Assembly: GCA_037039925.1 (NCBI GenBank)
Contig: JAXRKP010000453.1
Location: 181,001-245,000, forward strand
Origin: Doris montereyensis
Lineage: Eukaryota > Mollusca > Gastropoda > Nudibranchia > Dorididae
Direction: 5' to 3'
Length of the DNA: 64,000 nt
Part shown: positions 24,701 to 37,000 of the stretch, piece after piece
Position numbering within the stretch: position 1 is the stretch's first letter
Layout: every line of letters starts with the position of its first letter
The notes under the pieces: model-generated
Seen by the model: the letters and a program-made list of their open reading frames with translations, nothing else
Told to the model about the DNA's origin: nothing
Database searches by the model: none
Made by a program: the position numbers and the translations under genes

Positions 24701-27700
24701 TTTGCTGGTTTTGTCATACAGTCCTCGCCTTTTGTAGACTGCATTGATGAGTGCTTCACATTCAGCAGTATCCATTTTAATCAGGCTGTAACCTTCTTTC
24801 AATCTCAAGTAAAATAGATCTGATTATTGAAAACTACACACTTACCTAATTTTGCACTGTTAAATTATTATTTAAGAAGAAAAAAATTATTTCCTTTATT
24901 ATTGATAAAAAAAGCAAATTCTGCTCTTGGTCACCTTAATTTTGGGACGCTGATTCGAATCTACAAACAAAATAATTTCTATGAACATTCCCTGATTAGG
25001 TATGGTCAGTTGAAAGTTTGTCCAGGCAAGCGGCTCGGACCCGAAATGTCAATCAACGTTCCCCGAGACAATGCGTCTCGCTGAACGATGGGCCGACACT
25101 AGGTGGAATTTTATTGTCCCGGTAAAGGTGAAAAAGTTGTTAGAACGACTTAACATTTTTTAGAATGACAAATTAAGTTCGGTGTGAATAGCAATTGATG
25201 ATAAAGAGATTTTGTGCATTCTGTAGTTAGAACGATGTTGTTAGAACAACTCCTCTGGTGTGAACGCACTGTAAGTCGTGAAATGACACGCATAGGATGT
25301 CGAAGATGCATAGCAACTATTTTCCCACAATTTTATAATGTATATATCTAAATATATCTAGTCATATATGTTGATTCACATGTCTAGATAGATAACATTT
25401 AAGTGTTTAAGTCAGCCCATACATCTTCTTCTGTCACTATACAATATCAATGAATGGCACTAGTAAAAATACAGCCATGCAAAAAAGCTACCACCAATCT
25501 GGGAGATTGCGCAATGCATCATGCAACAGATTGACAGTAGGAACCAAACGCCTCATTTTGATTTTATTAACTAGGCTACCAAGTGAAGTAGATCTGGAAA
25601 TCTTTCTTTCTTTATCAGCTCCCATTATACCTTCCGGTGTAAGGGTTTAGATGCCCAAAATGATATTTCTCCACGCTGCCCTGTCCTGACATTTTCTGTT
25701 TCCTTCCGTGAAAGTTAAATTTCCTTGCTTTAATGCCTCTATTATATCTTCTTCCCTCTTTCTCAGAGGTCTGCCTTTTGGTCTTTTACCTTGAGTTTTA
25801 TCAATGTATACTGATTTAGCTATTCTATTGTCATTCATTCTGTCAACATCCCCAAACCATCTCAGTTGATTTATCTCTACCTTAGTTTTTATGCCATCTC
25901 ATATTGTTGTGTTCTGATTCTGTCTCTTTTAGTTTTCCCTCCTACTCTTCTTAGGTATTTCATTTCAGCTGCCTGTACTCCCTACTGTCTAAGGTCCAGG
26001 TTTCCCTGCCATAGAGGAGAGTAAGACAATAAACTGTGTTGTATACTGCTATTTTGGTTTTTGTTGATAATGCATTAGATGGTTATATATTGCACTTGCC
26101 TATTAGATTCTGATTTTCCAAACAGGACTAAATTATTAGCAAATGAAAGCATTGATACATTTACTGGTTTGAGTTTCCACATACCTACATTCATTTTCTT
26201 CATTTTTGAGGATGCCTTTGCGACTGAATCCATAAATGTGATAAGAAAAGAGGACTTAGGATACAACCCTGTCTTACTCCTATTATATCTATATCAAATT
26301 CTTCAGATAAACTTCCAGATACCCTCATTGCACATGTTGGTTTATTGTAAAAACATTGAATGGCTTCTATTAAATTTTGCAGGAATGCCATAGTTCATCC
26401 CTCCTCACAGTGTTGAATGCCTATTCTAAGTCAATAAAACACAGGTGCAAGTCAATGTTTCACTAGTTTAAAAAAAATATAAATCCAAATTCCACTGTTC
26501 TTATAGCTGTTTTTAGTTCTTCCATTGAGATATTTACATCTTCAGCTGTCTCATCTGGATTATTTGCTACTCTTACTAATTGATATGTACTCCTTGTTTC
26601 ATATGTTCCGCAGGGATTATGTAATTGTGGAAAATACTTTCTCCACGTTTCTATGATCTCTGCTATTATTTCTCCCTTTGGCATTCTTAATCGTATTGGG
26701 CATGCTTTGGTCTTTCTTATGCTCTTCATTGCTCCCCAGAACAGCTTTTGATTTCCTTGATAGTTTTCTTGAAATCTTTGTCCAAACTCTTCCCACCGTC
26801 CTGCTTTGCTTTCCTTACTTCCTCTTTGGCAATAGTTATTTTACTCACGTAAGCTTTCCTATCCTTTAGCCTCTTTGTTTGCAAGTTTTCTTTCAGGCAT
26901 CCTTCTTTTCTTTGATCTTAGTCTTGACATTCTCATTCTTTCCCTATCTCCTTTAATTTCTTTCCTACCACAGACCTCTTCAGTACAACTGAGGAGTGTT
27001 TTTTATACATCTGAAACTTTTCTTCTATTGTGCTATCCTTAAGATCCATCTGTCTTTCACTGATAAATATTTTTTATCCTGAATTGGTATATATCTGTTT
27101 TACTATTGGTTTATTACATTTAGTTCTTCTATTTTGAGTTTAATAGCTTTCTTCTCTTTCCTTTTCTGCTTGTTTTCTTCAGTTAGTAATCTCATTTTGG
27201 CAATCACTAGATAATGATTACTAAATATTTCAACTCCTCTGTTTACTCTTACATCCATTGTACTGTAAAAAAGGAGCTGCTAACTATTATGAATGTAGTC
27301 TATGATTGACTTTTCACATATATTGTCTTCATTACTCTTGTATATATACATGTGCATATCTTTATGAGGAAAAAATGTGTTAGCTATTTTCACGTTATTC
27401 TTTAGGCACAAATCTATTAGTCTCTCTCCATTTGGAGAAGTTGTTGTCTCTCCTTCTTTACCTATTACTCTCCTGATGTTTCTACATTGTTTCCTACACT
27501 AGTGTTTAAATCTTCTAAAACCATTAGTTCCTGTTTGGGTTTGAGATTCTCTGCAGCCATTTGTAAATCGTTTTCGAAGATATCTTTTTCTTCTTTGGTG
27601 GCATCTTCGATTGGTCCATAACCTATTAATAATTTAATTTCTCTTCCTTTTGGTTTAATATGTATCTCTAATAGCCATGGGTTTATAAATTTCCAACTTT

Positions 27701-30257
27701 CTAGTAGCTTTTCTTGCCTTTTAAGTTTTAGGAGACCTATTCTTGCTCTAGCACTATCTTTGACATCTACTCCTGAGAAGATTAAAGTATGATTTGGTCT
27801 TACATTTTCTATTGCTTGTCCTTTTTTCTTTGTTTCTGTAATGGCCAAATTGTCTACTTTGAATTTTTTCCAATTCTTCAACTAATTTTAACTCTTTTCC
27901 ATTTATTGCCCTAATATTCCATGCAGTGTCACATTGGCCCAGAGATCGGTCCTAAGTCCTACCCTATTTGAAATCAGATCTAGAGTACAACAAGTGCTTG
28001 TATCTGGGAAGGGGTGAAGGGCTTTGATAGTGACACGTTTCAATAACAGAAAGGTAAATCACTAATACTGTATTGTCAAAAGTGGTTGACTTGAACATGA
28101 GAAGGGATAAAAAAAATTCATAATTGCAAATAGCATTGTGAAAATAAAATGAATCTATACAGACAGGTAGAATTATTCTTTTCTCTTTTAAAGAAACTGT
28201 ATCACTGCTGTCTGAAGTGCACTTTTTTATAAGAAGGCAGTGAATGTGAATTAATTGTGTATGAAATTTTCAAAATATACATCCTCTACAAAAATGGATA
28301 ATATGCGCAAAGGCTAAAAATGAAAGGAGGACCGATATGTCATAAAAGCATACTAAACGCTTAGAAGAATAAATACTGAGCAGATTCGTGGCTTTGTGTG
28401 TTAATCATACAAATGAAAGCAGGCAATTTTTGGTGCATTTGACAAAAGGTCTCACACAACATGAACTAGCGCCAGTCCTGACAACCTCGTTTTCTTGTTT
28501 TATTGGTTTGTTTACATTAGCGATGGAATCTGATGATGAGGCTGATATACATATATATAGACATGATATTGAGAACTAGGGAAAAGCTCGATTTCTGAAG
28601 CTGAAGTGTCTCCAAATCCAGATGCCCAGACGATCGTTGCTAGTCACTAAATGGTAGAGGGACAGAGAGGGGAAACGTGACAGAGAGAAGTCTGACCAAG
28701 AGTGGGTTTGGAGGATGCAGATCAATATATTAATCAAATATTTAGCTTGTCCATATTCCTAATTAGCCTGAATTTCATTACCTTGTGAGTCGTTTGAGAG
28801 CTAGATTTTTCAGCACCATTTTTATAGGAATTCTCAAAAAGCCTTAGCTAGGGAAAACCAAAGGTTAAAGTCTGCATTTAAAAGCTAATTTACTTGCTCC
28901 ACAGTCCTTTGCTATCTCTTAAAGTCATATTATCTGGAATCCTCATGTCAGAGCCTTATCTAGCTTTAACATGGTATATAACACTTGCCGGAAATAAATT
29001 TCTTTGGGAAATAATACATATGTCCATAACAATATTTTTCATGAACATTTACAAAAGTTAAGAGGTTAAGCAATTTCAAGTTAATGAATTTTTCTCTAAA
29101 TTGAGTTTTCATAAAGTTGACAAAAAATTCATAAAAACACGGACAAAAAGCAATACTGGTACTCGATTCTATTTATTTTTCATTAGGATCGAGGATACCA
29201 TTTTGACAAGACAGTCGAGGTGTGGATGTCTGTGGAAGTGTTTATGATTATGAAATCATATCAACAGAATGATATTGACTCTGGTGACAAAAGATTGATG
29301 CCCGGGAGTGATGATTCTAGGCTCAATTTCTGAAGCTGGTGATAGGTTTAGGAATTTCAGAAGGAGAAAAGATTTATCTTTATTTTAGAGTAAGGTGTTC
29401 GTTACTGCTAGTCAGGTAGATCTCGAACTCCATGAACTAGATCTAGACAGAGATTTAGGGGAAAGTGGGCGTGACATTGCTTTTACTTGAGACCTATTCT
29501 ACTGATATTTATGTTTGAACACAAGCAGAAGATCTGACCGTAAGAGGGACAGAGAGTGGAAACTGTCATAGACAATTGGGTCTGACAAATTGAATTAATC
29601 AGCATTGCATTACTGCATATGAGAGATATCCTGAAAGAGTGGGTTTGGAGGATGCTAAACGATCAATATATTAATCAAATATTTAGCTTGTCCATATTCC
29701 TAACTAGCCTGAAAATTTCATTTGAAAATTTCGTTTATGCTATCTGTATTTGCTTTGTATAGATTTTTTCTTTTAAAAGCACCATTTTTCATAGGAATTC
29801 TCAAAAAGCCTTAGCATTTGAGATGTAAATAGGGACAAATAGGATAGCAACCAAGGTTAAAGTCTGCATTGGCAATGTTCAAGGCTAAAGAAAGTAAATA
29901 CTATGATATCAAAAAGATGTTTACCCTAAGTGCATATTCTAAAACAATAATAGCTCTCCCTCCTATTCCGTCAGCCTCTGTCTATCTGTCTCTGTCTGAG
30001 CATATTATCTACTCCACCCTCCATTATTTTTCAGTTTATTTACCGGCCATCCTACAGCGAAGGTTTGCACGAACTTCCGATTTCAGACGTTGGGTCGTCA
30101 GAGCCTTATCGAGTGTTGGGTGTCTGTAACCTTTAGCAAATCGTTCCTTTACGACGCAAGGCCTGCCATAGAACTCTGAAAGATAAAGTTTGGCCTCGGC
30201 CCCTTGCTTCATGACAACCAAATCTACGTCTTCGGATGCCATGATGTTACCGTCCAT
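21161..30257 (-). CDS. TP53RK: TP53RK / Bud32 (KEOPS kinase), two exons
   Basis: Atypical small protein kinase/ATPase of the KEOPS complex, needed for the t6A modification of tRNAs. Exon 1 (30257-30044) gives MDGNIMASEDVDLVVMKQGA and the family signatures KQGAEA, CVVKERF, KGYRHPTLD and LRCRMAG. A split Gly codon (G|GT) joins it to exon 2 (21666-21161): GIPTPTIFMV, then IIHGDLTTSN (catalytic loop), LILIDFGLS (DFG), EDKGVDLYVLERAFLSSHP. The start may be the Met at 30257 or 30242. As read the product is 239 aa, but the last ~27 residues are out of frame: the conserved Lys/Arg-rich Bud32 tail lies in the next frame and ends at a TAG at 21174-21176, giving about 235 aa, close to the family size. 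The 8.4 kb intron holds a Harbinger remnant and a LINE. The gene is head-to-head with the GDAP1-like gene. Confidence 0.93.
21667..24308. other. TP53RK intron, right part of exon 2 flank; no confirmed gene
   Basis: Holds a (GA)n run at 21751-21782 with a G-run after it, and otherwise unremarkable AT-rich sequence. One possible minus-strand exon (22469-22690) is listed separately. Confidence 0.4.
22469..22690 (-). CDS. possible short coding exon, unrecognised
   Basis: A 73-codon minus frame starting MASTSSATAFFFEIINF and including SVSPDDFVDSDSHC. It has mixed, coding-like codon use and more CpG than its surroundings. I see no convincing donor at its end and no family match, so it may be chance. 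It lies inside the TP53RK intron on the same strand. Confidence 0.2.
   Translation of the reverse strand: MASTSSATAFFFEIINFRKINTVEMESSLLLTSHSTKGRKQQGSSVSPDDFVDSDSHCINFTAGGDTIDLFII
24309..25271 (+). mobile_element. decayed PIF/Harbinger DNA transposon
   Basis: Terminal inverted repeats of about 45 bp: the left GGCTCATTCACACC..CTAACAACATCGTTCTAAC matches the reverse complement of the right end, and TAA lies at both flanks. Inside, broken plus frames give YLEFHHLVSQILADVEKC and RLESFNTLLHMVSPFIEKEM. These resemble the start of the Harbinger/ALP1-like nuclease (EFHHL, then the F..LL..V.P.I helix). Stop codons and frameshifts interrupt it, and the catalytic DDE region is absent. Confidence 0.7.
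25585..27935 (-). mobile_element. LINE (APE endonuclease + RT), degenerate copy 1
   Basis: Minus strand, 5' at about 27935. The broken ORF contains, in order: endonuclease (FKVDNLAITETKKKGQAIEN, IKPKGREIKLLIGYGPIEDA, a mutated LEDLN), linker, then reverse transcriptase (GVRQGCILSPLFL; the catalytic YADD region now reads FANNLVLFG) and a C-terminal KTQGKRPKGRPLRKREEDI segment. The 3' end carries an AAGAAAG tail. The second copy, at 54 kb, is nearly collinear. The clade looks RTE-like, but that is a guess. Sense orientation within the TP53RK intron. Confidence 0.85.
27936..28690. other. no gene seen
   Basis: TP53RK intron sequence without recognisable exons. A short plus frame ending MESDDEADIHIYRHDIEN is unsupported. 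Confidence 0.35.
28690..29430. repeat. degenerate duplicate of the TP53RK/GDAP1 promoter block
   Basis: Collinear with 29630-31250: GAGTGGGTTTGGAGGATGC, AATTCTCAAAAAGCCTTAG, GGTTAAAGTCTGCATT, TTTGGGAAATAATACATATG, ACACGGACAAAAAGCAATAC, CAGTCGAGGTGTGGATGTCT and GGTGTTCGTTACTG occur in the same order in both. Both first exons are missing from this copy apart from a 14-bp relic of TP53RK exon 1. Confidence 0.85.
30044..30257 (-). CDS. TP53RK: TP53RK exon 1
   Basis: Encodes the N-lobe start with the KQGAEA substitute for the glycine loop. Donor GCCG|GTAAAT. A 14-bp relic of its coding sequence (GATAAGGCTCTGAC) persists at about 28950-28963 in the degenerate duplicate. Confidence 0.9.
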
Positions 30258-30883
30258 AATTCATATTATTACTTCCACTTTCACTTTCTCGTTTTCCCCT
30301 TGAACTATGCGATACTGTCTGGGTCCGGAAATGTATCAGTTTCTTTGGGAAATAATACATATGTCCATAATAATATTTTTCTCTAAATGTGAACAGTTCT
30401 ATGAATAGAAATGTCCCATGAATAATTTTATGACGTAATATCAAGAATGTGTTAAGAGGTTAAACTTAATTTCAAGTTAATGATCACAAATTGATTTCAT
30501 AAAAAGTCCACCATAAAAACACGGACAAAAAGCAATACTGGTACTCGATTCTATTTATTTTTCATTAGGATCTGCGACTATCAAGAGCAAGTAACTCTGA
30601 AAGGTGAAAATAAATGCAGACAGTAGACATTAGTAGACAAGACAGTCGAGGTGTGGATGTCTGTGGAAGTGTTTATGATTATCTATATGTGTGTAGAATT
30701 TGGTCATATTACTATTACTGTGATCAGCTGGCTCGTTTGCACCCAGGCCCCAGAACTCAACAGAATACTTTTAAAACAATTTTTTCATCAGTATAAAATC
30801 CTCTCGGTGATTCTCAAAAGATAAGCCTGAGCCTGAAGCGATTAATAATTAATACTATTAATAGGCTAATAAAATCATTTAAT
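30258..30883. promoter_or_regulatory. candidate bidirectional promoter, TP53RK (-) / GDAP1-like (+)
   Basis: The two start codons diverge across about 0.63 kb. There is no CpG island or clear TATA box. The segment is part of the duplicated block, and stretches shared with the duplicate (ATAATACATATGTCCATAA, ACACGGACAAAAAGCAATAC) may mark preserved regulatory sequence. The promoter role is inferred from geometry alone. Confidence 0.5.
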
Positions 30884-31021
30884 ATGTCAGGTGAAGGTGA
30901 AAAAGACATTGTTGCTGCAGAAGACTCCAGCAATGAAGGAACAGACAAATCTAGTAAGAAGACTGAGAAAGATGATGAAATTGTCATCTACTATTTCCCA
31001 ACATCATATTCGTCGCAAAAG
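30884..31021 (+). CDS. GDAP1: GDAP1-like exon 1
   Basis: 46 codons, phase 0, donor CAAAAG|GTAAAT. The intron falls within the SSQK|V motif. Confidence 0.85.
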
Positions 31022-34000
31022 GTAAATAAAAACTCTTCCCAAGTGGTATGATCAATAGGCTGTAACAACAGGAATTGTGAGTTTGAATGAGAGGTCAAAC
31101 GACGAAGTGGCATCCTAACATAGATTTTAGATTTAGAGACCTACGCTACTGATATTTATGTTTAGGAATTTCAGAAGGAAAAAAAAAAGTTATATCTTTA
31201 TTTTATAGTAAGGTGTTCGTTACTGTCCGTAGTCAGGTAGATCTAGACTACACTCAAAGGGCATGTAGATCTGCTGAGATAAAAAGTTGGGGCTTGGGTT
31301 TTTTTTATAGAAAAAAGCAAAAGTTAGAGAGTGTAATGTTTTGAGAGGTTGCTTTTAATTGCAATTTCAGTATTTTGTGACTGCTTGGGAAGGGAATCTG
31401 ACATGGTGTAAGACTATCAAGACAATTCCAGACAGTTTATTTGAACACAAGCAGTTCTAACGTCAACAGACAAATGTGACATATTGGTCTAGGACTTACC
31501 ATTGAATCGAAAGTAATTGACTGATTTGTAATATTTGACCACCTTTCTAAACATGATGCTCATTTATATGTAATAACAGGTATTTGCATGATACTGCATA
31601 GAGAGAAGAGGGGGAGAGAGAGAGAGAGATGCTGTGTATAGATATTAGCAGATTTACCTTAAATTTAAAAAAATATTGTTTCACTTATGATGGTACAAAC
31701 TTGTTTGTTATTATGTTATTTCTGAAACATAAATGAAACTTAAGAAAGTAAAAAATCCCCCACCACCTTCAGCCTGTAAAAACAGAAACAAAGAAAAACC
31801 TTGGTAAGTTGGTGTTTTATCTCCCTTGCATGCCTGGTTTCCATTTTATTATCATGTCTGTATATAACATAGTAAAACGTTTTAAAAAAAGGTTATAGAA
31901 GGGGAGGCTAAAATAGAAAAATGGTTGAGAGTATATTATCTGTCACAATCCCCCTAAAGGTCCTGGGTCCAAATCCTAGCAAAGCTAGGTCCGACATTGT
32001 GTTCCTTGTAGAAAACACCGTAGACGTATTTTCCCCACTCGACTCAGATGCAAATGGGTACAAGCACTAGCTTGGGAGTAAAAATCTGCGTCAGACTAAC
32101 GTCCTGTCCAGGAGGTGATTATATTTACCTGTTCCGCCTTCTGCTATAGAAACCAGGATAAGCTCCGGCTCTGTGGGTCATAATGACTTTGATTGAACTT
32201 TTCTTTCTTCTTTGTTTTTTTACTTTCAGGTCCTGATTTGCATATTTGAGAAGCAGCTAAAATTTAAAGCAAACATTGTCAGCCTGTTCCATCAACAACA
32301 CATGGAACCGTGGTATGTACGAATGAATCCTAACGGCGCCCATGTTCCTGTTCTGGCGCACGGGAATAAAATTATAAATGATCCTGATAAAATTATCGAC
32401 TACATTGACAAGATACAAGGTAAATAATGCACTGAATAATCTGAGGGTTGTTTTTATTTGAGTTTTTTTCACATTTCCATTCCTGTTCTCATATTATCTA
32501 TTTTCTAGGATTATAGTTTTACATTCCCATCAGTTTCACTTCGTTACTGCTGACCCTGACACTGTTTTTTAAATATGACCAAAACGAAATAGATTACTTT
32601 TCACATAAAGTGGGGGGGGGGGTGACATTGAATATTTCCTTAATTTACTTTTTCTGTCATCTTATACCGCAAGGTGTTGAGGAGAGATGCAATTGACATG
32701 GAATAAAGTACAAAAATAAGATTGACATAGATTGTTTGCATGTATGCGAAATAACAGATGACATGAAAAGATTGTTTGCACGTTTGTGAAAATTTATCAA
32801 AACTAGATAGATAATGCTAAGTAAGAAAGTCATTCAAAGTACACTATATTCAAATATAATGCACACTATTTTCTGTACCCCACAGGTGATATCGGCCCAC
32901 AATTGGTGCCTTCCAAGTCGTCTCTGGTAGGCCAACAAGTGGCTAAGTTTAGGGAAAGTCTTGAAAAAATCCCCATGGATGTCATTTCCTATGGAATTAT
33001 TTTTCATCCGGACTTGTCTGAATCAGGATGTCAACTTCCGTTGCTATCAAAGGAGCATGAGAGGTTTCCACGTTTTTAAATACATTTATTTCAGGGCACG
33101 TATAGCATTCTAGAAACTCATAATATCTCCTAGACAGGGTGTCTCTCCCAAAATTTTATATCAAATCTCCTTCTGTTTTGTTTTTTTTTATCCTAGAAAC
33201 TTGTAGAATTCCAGCTCATCTGTGACTCGGATTGATATTTTCTTGGCTGCTTAGACGTTAACGTTGATTGTTATTTCTACACCTAGACTTTCATTTTAAC
33301 TCTTTATATACCGAGGCTCGGACAGTGTCAACATCTGATAGATTTTCTTATAACGTAGTATTGAGGAAGGGGGGGGGGGGCACCTGGACTGACGAGTTTG
33401 GGACCAAGAGGTTGATTTTCTGTTCTTTGCATATTCGGGCAGAACAATCATTTATCTACAAGTTTTTGACAGAAAGATGTCCACATGACGTATAATTTTA
33501 TTTTGACAAAATATTTGTAGGCGAGGGTAGGTAAAAAGAGTCAAAATTTTGACGTAAGTTATCCTAACACTGACTGAGAAGATGGCAGCAAGCACCCGTA
33601 TTTTGGCGGCAGTAAACACCCGTATTTTGGTGGCTAATCGCCAAATGTGGCAACAACAAAGGTCACCTGGCTTATGCTGACACCACTCGTTGTTTCGGCC
33701 CATCGCTATGTGACGTAAGAGGCATTGCGCATCAGTGTGTATGTAAACACGCGCACAAGCTTAGGAATAGAGGGGGAAAAAAACTGGTCATTTTGATGTC
33801 TGTTTTATAATCCTCTTTACATTAGTAACAATGATGCCAAAGACTGTCGAAAGAGTAAGGGGCTGCTACAACAAAGGAAACCCGTCTGAAGCGTTTGTTT
33901 TGTGTTATTTTGACTTTTTTATTTGTATTTTTTTTGTATTTTTCCGCCATTTCAAAATGTATTATATTTTTTCTCTTGTCAGTGTTAAGGGGCGTCCGGG

Positions 34001-37000
34001 TGAGCTTAACAGCAGTGCTCATAATACCCATTTTAATAGAATGCTACTTCAACATCTTTAGAATCGAGTACATCTGATTTTTTTTTTGAAAAAATCTTAG
34101 CCAATTTTAATAACATTTTTGAATTTTCAAACCCGTTTTTTTTGATTTTGCATACAACGCTTTTAAAATCTTAAAATCTAAAAATGCCAGAGTGTTGAAA
34201 TTTGTACACAGCTAGACTAGTATTTGTTATTGGGAACTAGAGATAACATTTTTGCACCTTTTAAAATCTATTCAAAATTTATCAAAGTTATTTTTTAATA
34301 AAAACTGATTTTTTTTAAGCACATTTTAAAAACAGCGATAAATTAAATATATCTTACTCTTTATATATTGAAATGGAAAAGATTTTAAACGCATCAAAAT
34401 TCTGCACAGGTTTTAGTAACTTAGTGATTTTAGCCAAAAATGCATTAGGGAAAAAAGTGAAAATTCTAAGGGAGGAGATAGATTTTGTAATAAAAATGCC
34501 GTTTTTGGCTCTTTATATATTGAATGGAAAAGGCGATCTGCAAATGATTTTATGCATAACTAAGGGAGGAGAAAATCAAAATCCAAGATGGCATGCATAA
34601 CTAAGGAGGAGATTTCTATGGCAACCAAGGATGCCACAAACTTTTCAATGATATACTGTATTTTGACAGTTACTCATGAACGTACAAAAAGAAGAACCCC
34701 CCTCCCCCCCTTCTAACGGAATCAGGCAAATGAAGAAAATTAATAATAAACATGAACAAAATTATATATTTAAAAAGAGTAATTACGATTTTGAGTAGTC
34801 ATAAGGCTTATTCTAAACTTTACTAATACTAGATTTCATTTTCATTATTTTGTCACAGAAAATTTCACAAATCGTCTGCGTCATCTAGTCACCCTGTCTA
34901 CTCAACATCCTGATCTGCGGGATTGTTACCTAGCAAAAAGTCAGACGGCAGCGGAAAAGTATGACTCAATTACAGACGAAGAGAGAGTGAAAGGTCATCT
35001 AGAACAACTAAATAACCTTTTGTATAGAGTGGAAAGGGAATTGATGCAACGATACAGTGTTGATGGTACGTCTGCAATTGAAAGAGAAATTAATTAGATC
35101 AGACTTATTCCTCATTCAACTAAAAAAGAGAAGTAACGTTCCTTTTAGGACATTATGACCCATAAAGCCAGAGCTCATCTCGGTTTCTGTACCTTGAAGT
35201 TTGAAGTAGAACAGGCGTTGAGTCGGGAAAATTTGTGTTAAAAAGGAACACAACATCAGAAATAGCTTTGCTGGAATTCAAACCCAAGACCTCATGATCT
35301 CAAGTCTGGCAGTCTAACCACTTGGCCACCGACACCACTCATTCAACTAAAAATCTAACTGTTTTTGATTTTCTGTATTTCTGTAGAATTTACTCTGACA
35401 CTACTCCTTACCACTGTAGTTGAAAATAACCTTTTGTTTTTCTTCTTTCTTGATGTCTAAAACAAAAATAGTTACAGAAGGTTGGTGAATTTGGAGATCT
35501 TGGGCACCTTTGTATGTGTACTGTACTGAATCATGTTCACAAAGATGGTATCATCGTTGTTTATTATCGTGCAATTAATTTTATCTCGAGCTGAGTGTAA
35601 CTGAATGAATTGCGGCACAAATGAAATGATCTGACTGCAGTTTACAAGCAAAAAATATAAAGGTAACTCGTAACCTTTCAGAGGGACTTTTTGTTTCTGG
35701 ATTGTTGCGTTAGGGTTTGATTTTAGGAAGGAGAAGGGGAAATTGTTTTCATTATTTTTGTTCATCGGCTATTTTAAACCACAATATAAACAATTTTTGT
35801 TACAAATATAGGAGATTCGGCTTTTCCTTTTAAGTCATCGTCTTGTTATATTCAACATGAAGCAAACTCAAAAGCAAAAAGAATCACTTCAGGAGCGCAT
35901 ATATCAGTGATAATGGTTTTCCTGCGGTTTTGAAGTCAGGGGAGGAATTTCCTCGGGTCCCTCGTTTTCCGCGACTTTCTGCTGATTGTCAATTCCGCGG
36001 AATTTTACGAATCCGACATTACGTTCCGCCTGGAACATAGTGTGAACCGTGAACCTATCCGATGTTCGGAAACACTTCTGCGAATGCAATTTCCGGTCAA
36101 TATCCGAGATTTTCTTTCTTCTTTTCTAGAGGCAGACTTGCTTTTCTTTTTCTTTTTTAAATTATCATTGCTTTGCTAGATCTATAGATCTAATTATAAT
36201 CTAAATCTACTGTGGTGATCGTCAATTTCAAATCATGAAGACTCTTGGTAAAAACGCAATAGACTCCTAAGTTAAAAACAAATTTAGGTTTGAGTGGTTA
36301 GAGACGCCTGTAAAATTAAAATTAAAAAAACTTGGTGAATTGGAGGTGAGACTTGGAGATTCAATTGAGAAGTTGGATCTTGCTGGCAAAGCCCTATGTT
36401 CATATTGCAATGATAAAGTCAGTAATGGTGGGAAAGGCAAAATTGCGTTCAATCAGCTAAACATATTTCTCGAGTGGAGCATAAGAAGACGAACTATATG
36501 CTTAATGCAATTAGGGTCAAAGAGGAGGACAGAAAAAAAGCTCAGGATCAACAGGTGCATGCCTTGACAGCAATTGCTAAGGCAAAATCCACCAAGAAGC
36601 TTGCCATCAAGAAGGCCTTTCAAGAGACATTAGTCTATAATGGAAGGGCCTTCCAATAAGAGAAGAAATGTTAACCCCCCGACCCCTCCCACCCTTTCCT
36701 CCCCTTCTACCCTTCACAATGTGTACATTTACCATTTTACTCAAGTTCTGGATTGTGTAAGTATATTAAAGTTATTTTTACTCTAGTTTGTCCTCTTTAT
36801 TGATATAAAAATGAGGGTCTTAAAGGGAAAATTGTGATTTTGGTGGGTCATGCAAAATTTTCCTCCTTTTTCACTTTTGGTCACCATCATCACTGATATA
36901 TCAACATCACATATATTGATATCCTGCATATATCAACGTCATATCAAAGTCCCATTTGTTTTCCTTATATATTATTAGTAAAAAAAAACCCACTAATAGT

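Noticed and set aside
35904..36114. Minus frame with FRTSDRFTVHTMFQ
   Set aside because: CpG-richer than its surroundings, but I cannot find splice sites or a family. It may be part of the nearby transposon remnant.
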